Source: Mesorhizobium qingshengii (GTDB lineage Bacteria > Pseudomonadota > Alphaproteobacteria > Rhizobiales > Rhizobiaceae). From it: a DNA stretch of 64,000 bases. Shown piece after piece: positions 8,206-16,393 of the stretch. The stretch's first letter is position 1. Every line of letters begins with the position of its first letter. Under the pieces are notes generated by a model that did no database searches, was not told where the DNA came from, and saw nothing but the letters and a program-made list of their open reading frames with translations. The translations under genes were made by a program, and so were the position numbers. Location of the stretch: assembly GCF_027563465.1 (NCBI RefSeq), contig NZ_JAPFQA010000008.1:124001-188000 (forward strand). Direction: 5' to 3'.

Positions 8206-8850
8206 TTACTTTAACCCTTTGGTTCGAAGCGCTTTTTTGCGATATGCAATGATGGTTTCCACCGTAATCGGGTCGCTATTCCCCTTCCGGATTTCGGCTT
8301 CCTCCAAGACAGCCAGCACAAAAACGACATACGGGCTCAATTTGCCAGGGTGGATTTCACCGCCTTTGCGCACCGTTTGATACTGGCGGGCCGTAGCTCG
8401 CATGCCAAAATGGCGTGCGAAAATCTTCGCAAGGTGTTCGCCCACCAGCCACTCAGTCGCGCTTTCCGGTCCATGCGGGTTGAGCAACCACCGCAATGGC
8501 CTTTGGGCGGGGGGTAGCTTATGCCATCTACGTTTGCCTAGCGTCCGATACGGTCCACGAAGCCCACTGAACGCCTCAAAGATTCCATACCAGAACAGCG
8601 CGCGGTCGAGTTTGTGTCGCAGTTTGCTCCGGTCGAGCCGCACGGCGGCTGACTTAGACGACGCCACCGCCGCAACAATTCGGTCGACCGCTTCAGCCGA
8701 AAAGTGTGCTGGATACTTCAGCTGGTCTTCCACCTTGCTGGTAGGCAGCCGAAGCCGTGCCGCACCTACGGCCTCTAACTGGTCCTTCGACCACCGGGGA
8801 AATCCCGCCCTGGATATCCATTGGCCCGTGTACGCTTCATCCCCGCTCAT
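8206..8850 (-). CDS. Hypothetical protein coupled to the integrase
   Basis: The 214-residue protein has no motif I recognise. It contains YGIFEAFSGLRGPYRTLGKRRW and an all-helical, basic C-terminus, and ends RKKALRTKGLK. Its start overlaps the stop of the integrase gene by 4 bases (8847-8850), so the two are co-translated. That suggests a recombination or element-specific role, but nothing in the sequence proves this. Confidence 0.6.
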   Translation of the reverse strand: MSGDEAYTGQWISRAGFPRWSKDQLEAVGAARLRLPTSKVEDQLKYPAHFSAEAVDRIVAAVASSKSAAVRLDRSKLRHKLDRALFWYGIFEAFSGLRGPYRTLGKRRWHKLPPAQRPLRWLLNPHGPESATEWLVGEHLAKIFARHFGMRATARQYQTVRKGGEIHPGKLSPYVVFVLAVLEEAEIRKGNSDPITVETIIAYRKKALRTKGLK

Positions 8851-10160
8851 TCGGTTCGATTTCTCATAGGCAGCACCTTGCCAGGTTTCTTTCCAGCAAG
8901 CGCCGCAGCGATAGGCGTCACGGCGCGGTCCGCCGCCTGCCGCAGCGGATCGTGCTGGAAATGCGCATAGATCGCAGTCGAGCGGTGGTCCTTATGCCCG
9001 AGGATCGCGCCGGTCATCGCCAGCGTCTCTCCGAACGATACGGCGGCTGAGCCCAACGTGTGCCTCAATGTGTGCGGCGTCACGCCAGGCAGCTTCGCCT
9101 TCTTCACGATTTTCGCCCAAATACGCTTCGTCCCCTGAAAGAAGCTTTTGCCGGAAGTGGCCGGAAACACCCAGGGGCTCAATCGATCTGGTTGATCGCT
9201 ATCTGCGTAGCGCGGCAGGCTAGTAAGCAGTGCCATCGCTGCCGACGAGAGGGGTCGCACGCTCTTGCCGGTCTTCGTCGCATCGAGGATCAGGCACCCC
9301 CGCTGTAGGTCAACCTCTGACCATTTGAGACCGGCGACCTCATCGCGCCGGCAACCAGTAAGGGCCCACAACCGTGCTATGCTCAGAGCCTTGGGGTTGA
9401 CGCCCTCTTTCTCCAGTTCGTCGAGTGCAGCACCGAACCGTTTGATTTCGTCAAGCGACAGAAAGCGGTCGCGTCTGTTGTCAACTTTGTTGATCGAAGC
9501 GGTCGCCACCGGATTGCTTGCGGCCAGCCCACGCTTCATCGCGAACGTGAAGAGCGTGGAGAGGTCGCGTGCCACCTTGCGCGCTGCGCCCGCGCCGCCC
9601 CTTACGACGACGCGGCGGCGCGGACCGATCTTTTCGTCCTTAGCGGTCTTACCTGTCGTGATAGCCTTGACCATGGTCTCGACATCAGCTGGCGTCACCT
9701 CGGAAATGCGCTTCTGGCCGATCAGCGGCACGACATGATGGCGAACCGCATTCAGCATCCACTGCTTGGAACGCGCGTTGCGCACCTGACCGAGGCGTTT
9801 GCCCCGCAGGATCGTGCCGCCGTCCTTCTCGTATAGGTCGACAAGATCTGCGATCTTGTTTTCGGCCCGCCTGGCCTTCTTCTCGGCTACCGGGTCTTTG
9901 CCCTTGTCGACGTCGGCCAGCGTCTCCTTCGCCCACTCGCGAGCTTGGGTCGCGGTGTGAGCGGTCGTGGTACCGAGCGTCTCGCGTTTCTTGGGCGTGT
10001 TGCGTCCGCCCGGATGAGGTCGGTACTCCACTTGCCAGCGCTTTGTGCCGTCCGACGAAACTTGGATGGCAAAGCCCGGCAGCTCGGTATCGAAGACACG
10101 GTAGCGCTTATCGGTCACTTTGAGGCCGTCGACGCTCATTTTGGTAAGCTTCAGTTTCAC
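8847..10160 (-). CDS. P4-type tyrosine integrase
   Basis: The catalytic residues of the tyrosine recombinase family are visible: Arg in LTGCRRDEVAGL, His-x-x-Arg in HTLRHTLGSA, His in GHKDHRS and the nucleophilic Tyr in TAIYAHF. The N-terminus (DTELPGFAIQVSSDGTKRW) is the arm-binding domain of P4-like integrases. I choose GTG 10160, preceded by AAAGG. It gives about 437 residues, normal for the family, and the longer frame to 10355 runs into the attachment region. It is the outermost gene of the element and lies beside the tRNA-Val fragment, its likely attachment site. Confidence 0.9.
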   Translation of the reverse strand: MKLKLTKMSVDGLKVTDKRYRVFDTELPGFAIQVSSDGTKRWQVEYRPHPGGRNTPKKRETLGTTTAHTATQAREWAKETLADVDKGKDPVAEKKARRAENKIADLVDLYEKDGGTILRGKRLGQVRNARSKQWMLNAVRHHVVPLIGQKRISEVTPADVETMVKAITTGKTAKDEKIGPRRRVVVRGGAGAARKVARDLSTLFTFAMKRGLAASNPVATASINKVDNRRDRFLSLDEIKRFGAALDELEKEGVNPKALSIARLWALTGCRRDEVAGLKWSEVDLQRGCLILDATKTGKSVRPLSSAAMALLTSLPRYADSDQPDRLSPWVFPATSGKSFFQGTKRIWAKIVKKAKLPGVTPHTLRHTLGSAAVSFGETLAMTGAILGHKDHRSTAIYAHFQHDPLRQAADRAVTPIAAALAGKKPGKVLPMRNRTE

Positions 10161-10319
10161 GGGGTGCCTTTCATTTCCGGGTCGCCACCGGGTCGTCACC
10201 ATCGCAAGATCGGCGGGTATCCTCCTCATACCCGCGAGTGACACAAAACGCAATGAAAGGCGATACTTAGATACTTTGAGGTGATCGCGAGAAATCCGCA
10301 GAAACGCGCAATTCCAGCC

Positions 10320-10364
10320 TTCACACGGGTGGGGTCGCAGGTTCAATCCCTGCATCGCCCACCA
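10320..10364 (+). other. 3' half of tRNA-Val(CAC), attachment site of the island
   Basis: The bases can be read as the anticodon loop TTCACAC (anticodon CAC at 10322-10324), the 3' anticodon strand GGGTG, the variable region GGGTC, the T arm GCAGG-TTCAATC-CCTGC, the acceptor strand ATCGCCC, discriminator A and CCA. No GGGCGAT 5' acceptor strand or D arm precedes it, so this is a truncated copy. That is the expected product when an element integrates into the 3' part of a tRNA gene. The intact gene should be at the left end of the element. Confidence 0.75.
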
Positions 10365-10525
10365 TTTTCCTCAAAGGTTTTCATCCTTACCTCCACCTTG
10401 CCGTCCAGTTGGCGACGGCCCTGCGAATCGCAGCCTGTGCAAGCCGGGTCGGGCACGTGTTGCGGCAAGGCGGAACAAATCAGCCCGCCAGCGAGTTTCC
10501 TTCCGTCGAAACTTGAGGGAAAACC

Positions 10526-10783
10526 ATGTCCAGATTTCTGCTGGCGACCGGCGTCGCCGTTCTCCTAGCCGCCGGCCCGGCTCTGGCGGCGGACGAGAAG
10601 CCGCTGCCGCCGGCCAATGCCAAGAAACTGTCGGAGATCATCGCCAAGGTCGAGCAGCGCGATGGCTTCCGTTACATCAAGGAGATCGACTGGGACAGCG
10701 GCGCCTACACCGTCACCTACTACACGTCTGACAAGGCCAAGGTCGAAATCACCTACGATCCCGTGACGGCCGAGCCCAAATAG
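10526..10783 (+). CDS. Periplasmic PepSY-like small protein
   Basis: The 85-residue protein has a signal peptide (MSRFLLATGVAVLLAAGPALA, cut before ADEK) and a mature part of about 64 residues with LSEIIAKVEQRDGFRYIKEI and DWDSGAYTVTYYTSD, the helix-strand pattern of a single PepSY domain. PepSY domains are thought to modulate protease or metal-linked functions in the periplasm. It is the first chromosomal gene beyond the island. A GC-rich hairpin follows at 10817. Confidence 0.7.
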   Translation: MSRFLLATGVAVLLAAGPALAADEKPLPPANAKKLSEIIAKVEQRDGFRYIKEIDWDSGAYTVTYYTSDKAKVEITYDPVTAEPK

Positions 10784-10816
10784 GGTTTTTCCAGAGACAT
10801 CCGCGGTTCGAGGCGG

Positions 10817-10838
10817 CGCCCCGTTTCCCGGGGCGTTC
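10817..10838 (+). terminator. Probable terminator hairpin after the PepSY-like gene
   Basis: CGCCCCG (10817-10823) pairs with CGGGGCG (10829-10835) around a 5-base loop and is followed by a short T/C stretch. The position 34 bases after the stop fits a terminator, but the T run is weak. Confidence 0.45.
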
Positions 10839-10862
10839 TCAATGACCAACCGTCTCGCCCAG

Positions 10863-10907
10863 AAATGTCCATCCTGGGATAGGACCCAAAATGTCCATCC
10901 TGGGATA
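10863..10907. repeat. Two 19-base direct repeats
   Basis: AAATGTCCATCCTGGGATA occurs at 10863-10881 and again, identical, at 10889-10907, with a 26-base period. The second copy ends 37 bases before the start of the LprI-like gene. It could be a tandem regulator site or the leftover end of an insertion sequence, since multiple short repeats mark the ends of IS21-type elements. No transposase is nearby. Confidence 0.6.
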
Positions 10908-10943
10908 TGATATGTGTGCAATCCTGTTGGCTTGGGGGCACGC

Positions 10944-11684
10944 ATGCGATCTTCCGTTCGAACCGATGTCTTGCTGTTGCTCGCCATCATGCTGGCCGGC
11001 GGCGTGCTTGGGGCCGCTCCGGCACGGGCCGACGGGCCGTCCTTCGACTGCGCCAAGGCAAGTCTACCGGCGGAAAAGGCGATCTGCGCCGATCCGCAGC
11101 TCTCGGCCATCGATCTGCTGGTCTCCAAGGCGTTCAAGGGTTTCGAGCCGGCGTTCGGCGGCGACAAGCGCAAGATCGCCCGCGGGCTGATCGCCGACCG
11201 CAATGCCTGCAAGAGCGACACCGCCTGCATCGTCAGCGCGCAGAACAACGCATTGCAGACCTATGGCAATGCCCCGTCATGGGTGCAGGATTACAACATC
11301 GCGCTGATCGGCAAAAAGGCGCTGGAGGCCGCCTCGCGGAACCCTGGAGGGACGGATCAGCCCCTGCCCTCGGCAATCGGACAATGCGCCTCCACGCATA
11401 TCAAGACGCTTACCGCGCGGCTTGGCGACGATCCGCTGGAAACGGCCAGTCCCGAGGCCGGCAGCGCCGCGACATTCACGAATGGCGGCACGGCCGTCTC
11501 CTATGATCGTGAGCCAGGCCTGGCCGCCTCGAAGGTCGGCGACGCGGCAATCATGTGCCTGATCTCAATTCCGCGCGATTGCCCCGAGGGCGACGATCGC
11601 GGCCGGCTCTACTACGGCATCGATCTCGCCATCAAAGGTTCATGGGCGCTGCCTGATTCGCAGCATCTGTGCGGTGGCGCCTGA
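10944..11684 (+). CDS. LprI-like secreted protein
   Basis: The 246-residue protein starts at ATG 10944, with GGGGG 6 bases upstream, and has a signal peptide ending in APARADG. The next segment has the LprI N-terminal pattern: SFDCAKASLPAEKAICADP then LSAIDLLVSKAF, with Cys pairs and the DRNAC...C continuation. This domain occurs in periplasmic proteins such as lysozyme-inhibitor LprI. The C-terminal half with further Cys residues is not recognised. It is a single gene with its own upstream region containing two 19-base repeats. Confidence 0.7.
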   Translation: MRSSVRTDVLLLLAIMLAGGVLGAAPARADGPSFDCAKASLPAEKAICADPQLSAIDLLVSKAFKGFEPAFGGDKRKIARGLIADRNACKSDTACIVSAQNNALQTYGNAPSWVQDYNIALIGKKALEAASRNPGGTDQPLPSAIGQCASTHIKTLTARLGDDPLETASPEAGSAATFTNGGTAVSYDREPGLAASKVGDAAIMCLISIPRDCPEGDDRGRLYYGIDLAIKGSWALPDSQHLCGGA

Positions 11685-11778
11685 GCCGCCTCCCTGCCGA
11701 GATACCCCGCCTGCGCTTGCATCAGCCCCGCTTTGATGGCTGACTGGAACGGTTGACTGCGCCGCATGGGGGATGGGC

Positions 11779-12258
11779 ATGGCGACGGCGAGGCACATAG
11801 TGAAGCGTATCCTGATGATGCTTGCCGGCTATCTCGTCGCCGTACTGGTCGGCCTGGTCGCCGTGGCGGCGATCTACGCCGCGCTCAGTTCCTTGCCCAA
11901 TGCGCCGGCGTATTTCGATGTCATGGGCGTCACGCCGATCGCGGCCCTGGTGGTGCCGCCGCTCGGCATGTTCATCTACTTCCTGACGATTGTCGTGACC
12001 GGAGCGCAGACGCTTGTCTTCGCGCTGATCGCCGAGTTCTTCTCGCTGCGCAACGCCCTGTTGCACATGTTCTTCGCCGCCGCGGCCGCGGCGGGCGGCT
12101 TCTTCCTGATCTGGCCGAGTACGGCGGAAGAGATGGATGCCGGGCGTTGGGCCGACATCGGCATCATAGCTGGCGCCGGCCCTGTCGCCGGACTGGTCTA
12201 CTGGCTGATCGCCGGGCGGGATGCCGGCTTCCGGCGGCCGCTGTCACCCGATCAATAA
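11779..12258 (+). CDS. Integral membrane protein of unknown function
   Basis: About 159 residues with four hydrophobic segments: ILMMLAGYLVAVLVGLVAVA, TPIAALVVPPLGMFIYFLTI, LLHMFFAAAAAAGGFFLI and IGIIAGAGPVAGLVYWLIAG. I prefer the second ATG at 11779 because the GGGGG ribosome-binding site touches the first one at 11773. No family is recognised. It is convergent with the L,D-transpeptidase gene. Confidence 0.6.
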   Translation: MATARHIVKRILMMLAGYLVAVLVGLVAVAAIYAALSSLPNAPAYFDVMGVTPIAALVVPPLGMFIYFLTIVVTGAQTLVFALIAEFFSLRNALLHMFFAAAAAAGGFFLIWPSTAEEMDAGRWADIGIIAGAGPVAGLVYWLIAGRDAGFRRPLSPDQ

Positions 12259-12321
12259 AGGAGTTGAGGCGGCTAAACGTTCAGACGTTGCGCTGCCTCT
12301 GGATGCCGCAAACTGCTTTGC

Positions 12322-14202
12322 TCAACTCGACGGTGAACGCACTGCCTCGGTGGCGTCCAATGCCTGCTTCAGCCGCGAGTCGCGGTCGTAGACGTCGCCG
12401 AAATACTCGACCTTGCCGGACATGTCCGGCCATGCGGTGAAATAGGCGACATAGACCGGGATCTTGCGTGTCACGTTCTCTGTCGAATGCCCATGCTTCA
12501 GCTTTTCCGCGATATAGTCCACCGAGGTGCCGAGCACCGCCGCCGCCATGCCGCGCGGATCCTGCAGCCGCACGCAGCCATGGCTGAGCGCGCGCATGTC
12601 CTGCTTGAAGAACGACTTCTGCGGCGTGTCGTGCATGTAGATTGCATGCTTGTTGGGGAACAGGATCTTCAGTTCGCCCAGCGCATTGGCCTCGCTCGGC
12701 TGCTGGCGCACGCTGTAGGGAATGTTGGCGCCATAGGCGCCCCAGTTGACCGCCGACGACGGGATGCGGTTGCCGCGCGAGTCGGTCACCTCGTAGCCGG
12801 CCCGGTCGAGATAGCCTGGATCGCTGCGCAATCTGGGCAGCATTTCGTTGACGATGATCGACTGCGGCACCCCCCAATAGGGATGAAAGTCGACCTGCTT
12901 GATCTGGTCGTAGAAGAAAGCGGTCTGGTTGGTGGTTCGACCGACGACCACACGTGTCTTCAGCTTTTCCTCGCCATTGTCGATATAGCTGGCGGTGAAG
13001 GCCGGCTGGTTGATGAAGACGCGCGGACTGCCGAGGTCGGAAGGCAGCCAGCGCAGTTCCTCCAGCGCCACTTCCACCTTCAATAGCCTGTCGGCCTTGG
13101 ATGTCCCGGCCAGCGACGCGACGGTGCGCGGCCCGATGACGCCGTCGCCCTTCATGCCTGCCTTCTGCTGCACAGCCTTGATGACCGGAACCAGTTCGGG
13201 AACGTAGACTTCACTGGTCGCCAGCCTGGACAGGACCTCGCCATAGGCGCCGCCCATCTCGTCATCGAGATTGCGCGCGATCAGCATCAGCAGCTTCGGC
13301 AGTTCTGGGCTGGTCTCGCCCGGTTTCAGCAACAGCTTGGGATCGACGACGATTTCGTTCTCGGCGCTTGCCTGCAGGGCTTCCAGTTCGACGCGCAGCG
13401 CCTGGTACTCCGGATTCTGCGGATGTCGCGATTCGAGGTAGGTGCGCACTTCCTGGGTGTGAGCCAGCGTTTTCAGCGCGCCTTGCAGGTCGAGCGGCTT
13501 GGCCGGGAAATCATAGTAGCCGGTCATGCGGTTGGGCTCGACACGGCCATTCTGGGCATCATGGGCATAGCGCAGCACGCGCGCCGACAGGGCCATTTCG
13601 AAACGGACGAGGTCCTTCAGCCGCGCGGCGGCGTCGGCCGTTGACGAGTCGGCGGCGGGCACGTCGACGGCATAGTCGGCGGGCGTAAGGCCGTAGCTCG
13701 CTGCCTCGCCGAGCACCCGCACCGCATCCTGCGCGCGGCTGTTGAGGCTGGTTCCGCTTACCCAGATGAAATCCGGATTGGCCGAGTAGTAGGCGATCAG
13801 CGCCTTGGCGATGTCGGGCTCGGCGTAGAGTTCGTAGTCGCTCAGGCTGGCAATCGCATCACGAAAAGCAGCGCCGGTCGCTGATGGAACGAAAGCGGCG
13901 TCCTGCGGTGCCGCCGGCTGCGGCGCTGCCGTCAGCGCCGAGAAATCGATTCGGACCAGGCGATCGGCCTTGTAGGTGTAGTAGGACGGACCGCTGATTT
14001 TCACACCGCCACCACCGGCAGGTATTTTCGGCTTGTGCTTCGGAGGAGGTGGTGGAAACTCACCTTGGGGCGCATGTCGGATGCCGCCCCCGAAAAGCAT
14101 CTCGAAAAGCCCTTGCGCTCCCGCCTGAGGCACACCGAGGGCTAGCGTTGCCGTAATCGCCATCAGCGGCATCACGGCTGCTTTGTTTCCGAGGAATTTC
14201 AT
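12322..14202 (-). CDS. Murein L,D-transpeptidase (YcbB/LdtD-like)
   Basis: The 626-residue protein has a signal peptide (ending PQAGAQ), a large scaffold domain containing a peptidoglycan-binding helical repeat (QQKAGMKGDGVIGPRTVASL), and a YkuD catalytic domain with the active-site motif SHGCVR (nucleophile near Cys543) preceded by KHAIYMHDTP. Enzymes of this type form 3-3 cross-links between diaminopimelate residues in the periplasm and are important in polar-growing Hyphomicrobiales. Length fits the large LdtD class. It is monocistronic, with about 345 bases of mostly non-coding sequence upstream. Confidence 0.88.
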   Translation of the reverse strand: MKFLGNKAAVMPLMAITATLALGVPQAGAQGLFEMLFGGGIRHAPQGEFPPPPPKHKPKIPAGGGGVKISGPSYYTYKADRLVRIDFSALTAAPQPAAPQDAAFVPSATGAAFRDAIASLSDYELYAEPDIAKALIAYYSANPDFIWVSGTSLNSRAQDAVRVLGEAASYGLTPADYAVDVPAADSSTADAAARLKDLVRFEMALSARVLRYAHDAQNGRVEPNRMTGYYDFPAKPLDLQGALKTLAHTQEVRTYLESRHPQNPEYQALRVELEALQASAENEIVVDPKLLLKPGETSPELPKLLMLIARNLDDEMGGAYGEVLSRLATSEVYVPELVPVIKAVQQKAGMKGDGVIGPRTVASLAGTSKADRLLKVEVALEELRWLPSDLGSPRVFINQPAFTASYIDNGEEKLKTRVVVGRTTNQTAFFYDQIKQVDFHPYWGVPQSIIVNEMLPRLRSDPGYLDRAGYEVTDSRGNRIPSSAVNWGAYGANIPYSVRQQPSEANALGELKILFPNKHAIYMHDTPQKSFFKQDMRALSHGCVRLQDPRGMAAAVLGTSVDYIAEKLKHGHSTENVTRKIPVYVAYFTAWPDMSGKVEYFGDVYDRDSRLKQALDATEAVRSPSS

Positions 14203-14414
14203 GGATCACCCGCTCCGGTCGCAACCGGTTCCCGTTCCGCACCGTTAGACGATCTCGCTCACCGCATGGCGGATGTAAGACGCGACTATACCGATTCATA
14301 CTGATTTCGTTAAGCTTCCATAAATTTCGGAGCGCCTGTTGCAGAACGGTTTCACAACCTCGTGACGGCCGGAACGGATGCGGTTACGCTCCGGCGGGGG
14401 AAATCCATGGGCGA

Positions 14415-14465
14415 TCAGGCGTTGGCGTCACCGTTGACGGTCAGCGCGGCGCCGGTGACGAAACG
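14415..14465 (-). pseudogene. C-terminal remnant of a short-chain dehydrogenase gene
   Basis: Read on the minus strand, the bases give RFVTGAALTVNGDANA followed by a stop. This is the characteristic end of short-chain dehydrogenases (FVTGAALTVDGG). Upstream sequence soon loses any resemblance and merges with the rhodanese leader region. The rest of the 14203-14548 gap holds nothing else I can name apart from the transpeptidase promoter region. Confidence 0.55.
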
Positions 14466-14548
14466 GCCTCCCGGGCCGTGACAAACGCCGGCTGTTGTGC
14501 TCGAAATTCGACCTGCCAGCAAACCACCTGGCCGGGAGGGACGACACG

Positions 14549-14944
14549 GTGAAAAAGGGTTATCGCGAACTGCTGGACGAGGCCAACGCCGAGATCGAAG
14601 TGGTGTCGCCCGAGGAAGCAGCGGGTTTGCTCGAGGACGAAGGCACCATCTTCATTGATCTGCGCGACCCGCGCGAAGTGGATCGCGACGGCAGGATTCC
14701 CGGTGCCATGCATGTCACCCGCGGCATGCTGGAGTTCTGGATCGATCCGGAAAGCCCCTACCACAAGCCGTTCTTCGCTTCGGGAAAGAGTTTCGTTTTC
14801 TTCTGCGCCGGCGGCTGGCGCTCGGCGCTGGCCACCAAGACAGCGCAGGACATGGGGCTTTCGCCGGTCAAGCACATCCTTGGCGGCTATACGGCCTGGA
14901 AGGCGGCCGGACTGCCGGTCGAGCCCGGCGACAAGAAGAAGTAA
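14549..14944 (+). CDS. Rhodanese-like sulfurtransferase
   Basis: I choose GTG 14549, with GGGAGGG 8 bases upstream, giving 131 residues. The single rhodanese domain shows IFIDLRDPREVDRDGRIPGA, then the active-site loop FCAGGWRS (Cys near residue 86), then HILGGYTAWKAAGLPV, all in the expected order. The protein would transfer sulfane sulfur to a thiol acceptor in the cytoplasm. It follows the remnant of a dehydrogenase gene and converges with the hydrolase gene. Confidence 0.85.
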   Translation: MKKGYRELLDEANAEIEVVSPEEAAGLLEDEGTIFIDLRDPREVDRDGRIPGAMHVTRGMLEFWIDPESPYHKPFFASGKSFVFFCAGGWRSALATKTAQDMGLSPVKHILGGYTAWKAAGLPVEPGDKKK

Positions 14945-14956
14945 TCTTGATTGCCG

Positions 14957-15868
14957 CTAGTGAAGCAGCGACGGCTCGCGGTGCGAAGCCACGAAGCCGA
15001 CGGCACGTTCGACCACACCCCTGTCGGCGAGGATGCGGCGGTGGCCGAGCCCGTCGGCCCAGTAGAGCCGCACATGGCCGCCAGCGCCGGCATAGCGCTT
15101 GGCATGATCGGCCGAGACCTCACGGTCGTCCGGCGCGTGGATGACCAGGGTCGGCACCGGCGCATGGGCGAGCTGGCGGTCGCCGGTGAATTCATGCAGC
15201 GGCCGGCCGGAAAGGTGTTCGACACGGTCCGCCATGGCGGCCTGCGAGCGCGGCCCGACATTGAGCATGCGGCTGAAGTCGGCGAAGATTGCCGGCAGCG
15301 AACTCGGCGCCGCGATCAGGACCAGCCGTCCGGCCGCCAGCGGCGGGATGTTCCTGACTGAACCAGCGATGGCGTTGGCGGCGACGGCGCCGCCGAAGGA
15401 ATGGCCAACCGCCGCGGCGAACGGACCGAACCATTCGCCGGCAACGCGCACGGCATCCACGGCATTGACCATGTTCAACCGCCGGCCCAGCGACTGGCCA
15501 TGGCCCGGCAGATCAAGCGAAGCAACCCTGTAGCCGGCGGCGCGATACCCTTCGATCAATGCACGCATGTATTCGGTGCGCGAACGCCAGCCGTGGACGA
15601 CAAGCACGGTGCCGGCAACCGCCCTGCCCGGTTCCGGCCGGAACTCGTGCACCATGATGCAGCCGGTGGCAGTCTTCAGCCGATGATGCCGCGCCCCGGC
15701 CATGAATTCCGCGGCGCGGTCGACGGCGCGGCGTTCGCCGTCGGTCAGCGCCTTGGCATTCGGCGTGCGGCAGAACAGTTCGAAAGCCGCGCGGCCGGTC
15801 AGGCGCGGCGCAATATGTTCGGCCGCACCAAACACCCCCCGGATGACCTTCAGCCCGATTGATGCCAT
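14957..15868 (-). CDS. Alpha/beta hydrolase
   Basis: The 303-residue protein has the alpha/beta hydrolase order: LVVHGWRSRTEYM (oxyanion region), LDLPGHGQS, the nucleophile elbow GHSFGG (Ser157), the acid in VIHAPDDREV and the His in GLGHRRIL. It is probably an esterase or lipase-like enzyme; the substrate cannot be read from sequence. It is divergent from a MarR regulator, with two palindromic operator copies in the 47-base gap, so it is very likely repressed by that regulator. Confidence 0.85.
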   Translation of the reverse strand: MASIGLKVIRGVFGAAEHIAPRLTGRAAFELFCRTPNAKALTDGERRAVDRAAEFMAGARHHRLKTATGCIMVHEFRPEPGRAVAGTVLVVHGWRSRTEYMRALIEGYRAAGYRVASLDLPGHGQSLGRRLNMVNAVDAVRVAGEWFGPFAAAVGHSFGGAVAANAIAGSVRNIPPLAAGRLVLIAAPSSLPAIFADFSRMLNVGPRSQAAMADRVEHLSGRPLHEFTGDRQLAHAPVPTLVIHAPDDREVSADHAKRYAGAGGHVRLYWADGLGHRRILADRGVVERAVGFVASHREPSLLH

Positions 15869-15887
15869 AGTGGGAATCCATCCATAC

Positions 15888-15921
15888 GTTCAAGCATGAA
15901 CATAATAGTTCAAAGATGAAC
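15888..15921. promoter_or_regulatory. Tandem MarR-type operators
   Basis: GTTCAAGCATGAAC (15888-15901) and GTTCAAAGATGAAC (15908-15921) share the perfect palindrome GTTCA-N4-TGAAC. Their centres are 20 bases apart, two helical turns. The second copy includes the start codon of the MarR gene at 15916. Binding here would repress both divergent genes. Confidence 0.75.
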
Positions 15922-16368
15922 AATAAACAAGACCTACCCTGGGACAACCCGCGTTTTCGCAACTGGGTCGCGGTGGCGCGCGCCTGCCATGTGCTGGAGC
16001 GCACGCTGGCGGTGAAGCTCGCGCCGCTCGACCTGAAGCCGGCGCAGCTCGATGTGCTGATGAACCTCTATCGCCACCCCGACATGTCGCAGCACGACCT
16101 TGCCCGCAAGCTGCTCGTCGGCCGCTCCAACATCACCATGCTGCTGCCGCAGCTGGAGGCGCGTGGCCTGCTGCGTCGCGAAGGCGATGAGAAGGACAAG
16201 CGCATCCTGCGGCTCGCCCTGACGGAAGCCGGCGAGGCGCTGCTGATGCAGGCGCTGAAAGTGCATATGGCGCTGATCGAAAAGGCGATGAGCCAGTCGA
16301 CACCGGAGCAATGCGATATGATCGGCGATCAGATGCGCAAGATCTATGAGGTGCTGAACGAGGCGTGA
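15916..16368 (+). CDS. MarR-family transcriptional regulator
   Basis: The 150-residue protein shows the MarR winged helix: LDVLMNLYRHPDMSQHDLAR, the recognition helix VGRSNITMLLPQLEARGLL and the wing RREGDEKDKRILRLALTEAG with its DxR signature. It likely binds as a dimer to the two GTTCA-N4-TGAAC palindromes between itself and the hydrolase gene. No ribosome-binding site is seen before ATG 15916, which sits inside the second operator. A leaderless mRNA is possible. Confidence 0.88.
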   Translation: MNNKQDLPWDNPRFRNWVAVARACHVLERTLAVKLAPLDLKPAQLDVLMNLYRHPDMSQHDLARKLLVGRSNITMLLPQLEARGLLRREGDEKDKRILRLALTEAGEALLMQALKVHMALIEKAMSQSTPEQCDMIGDQMRKIYEVLNEA

Positions 16369-16393
16369 CCTCAGTCTCGGCCACGCCGTCAGC

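Larger units (their letters stand above)
1..10364. mobile_element. Right end of an integrated genomic island / phage-satellite-like element
   Basis: All genes here lie on the minus strand and form an element core: tyrosine integrase, AlpA-like regulator, Toprim primase, RecA-like helicase, iteron cluster and small-terminase-like gene, followed by a serine recombinase and cargo. The right boundary is the 3' half of a tRNA-Val(CAC) gene at 10320-10364, immediately outside the integrase, which is the classic place for an attachment site. Genes beyond it are ordinary chromosomal ones. The left end lies outside the window. The order integrase-AlpA-primase/helicase-TerS recalls Gram-negative phage-inducible islands, but no capsid or packaging-interference gene is seen. 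Confidence 0.75.

Noticed and set aside
10492..10525. A possible EcfG-type promoter before the PepSY-like gene
   Set aside because: The GGAAC at about 10471 is followed by GTTT at a spacing off by at least one base from the consensus, and no CGTT follows at 16 bases.
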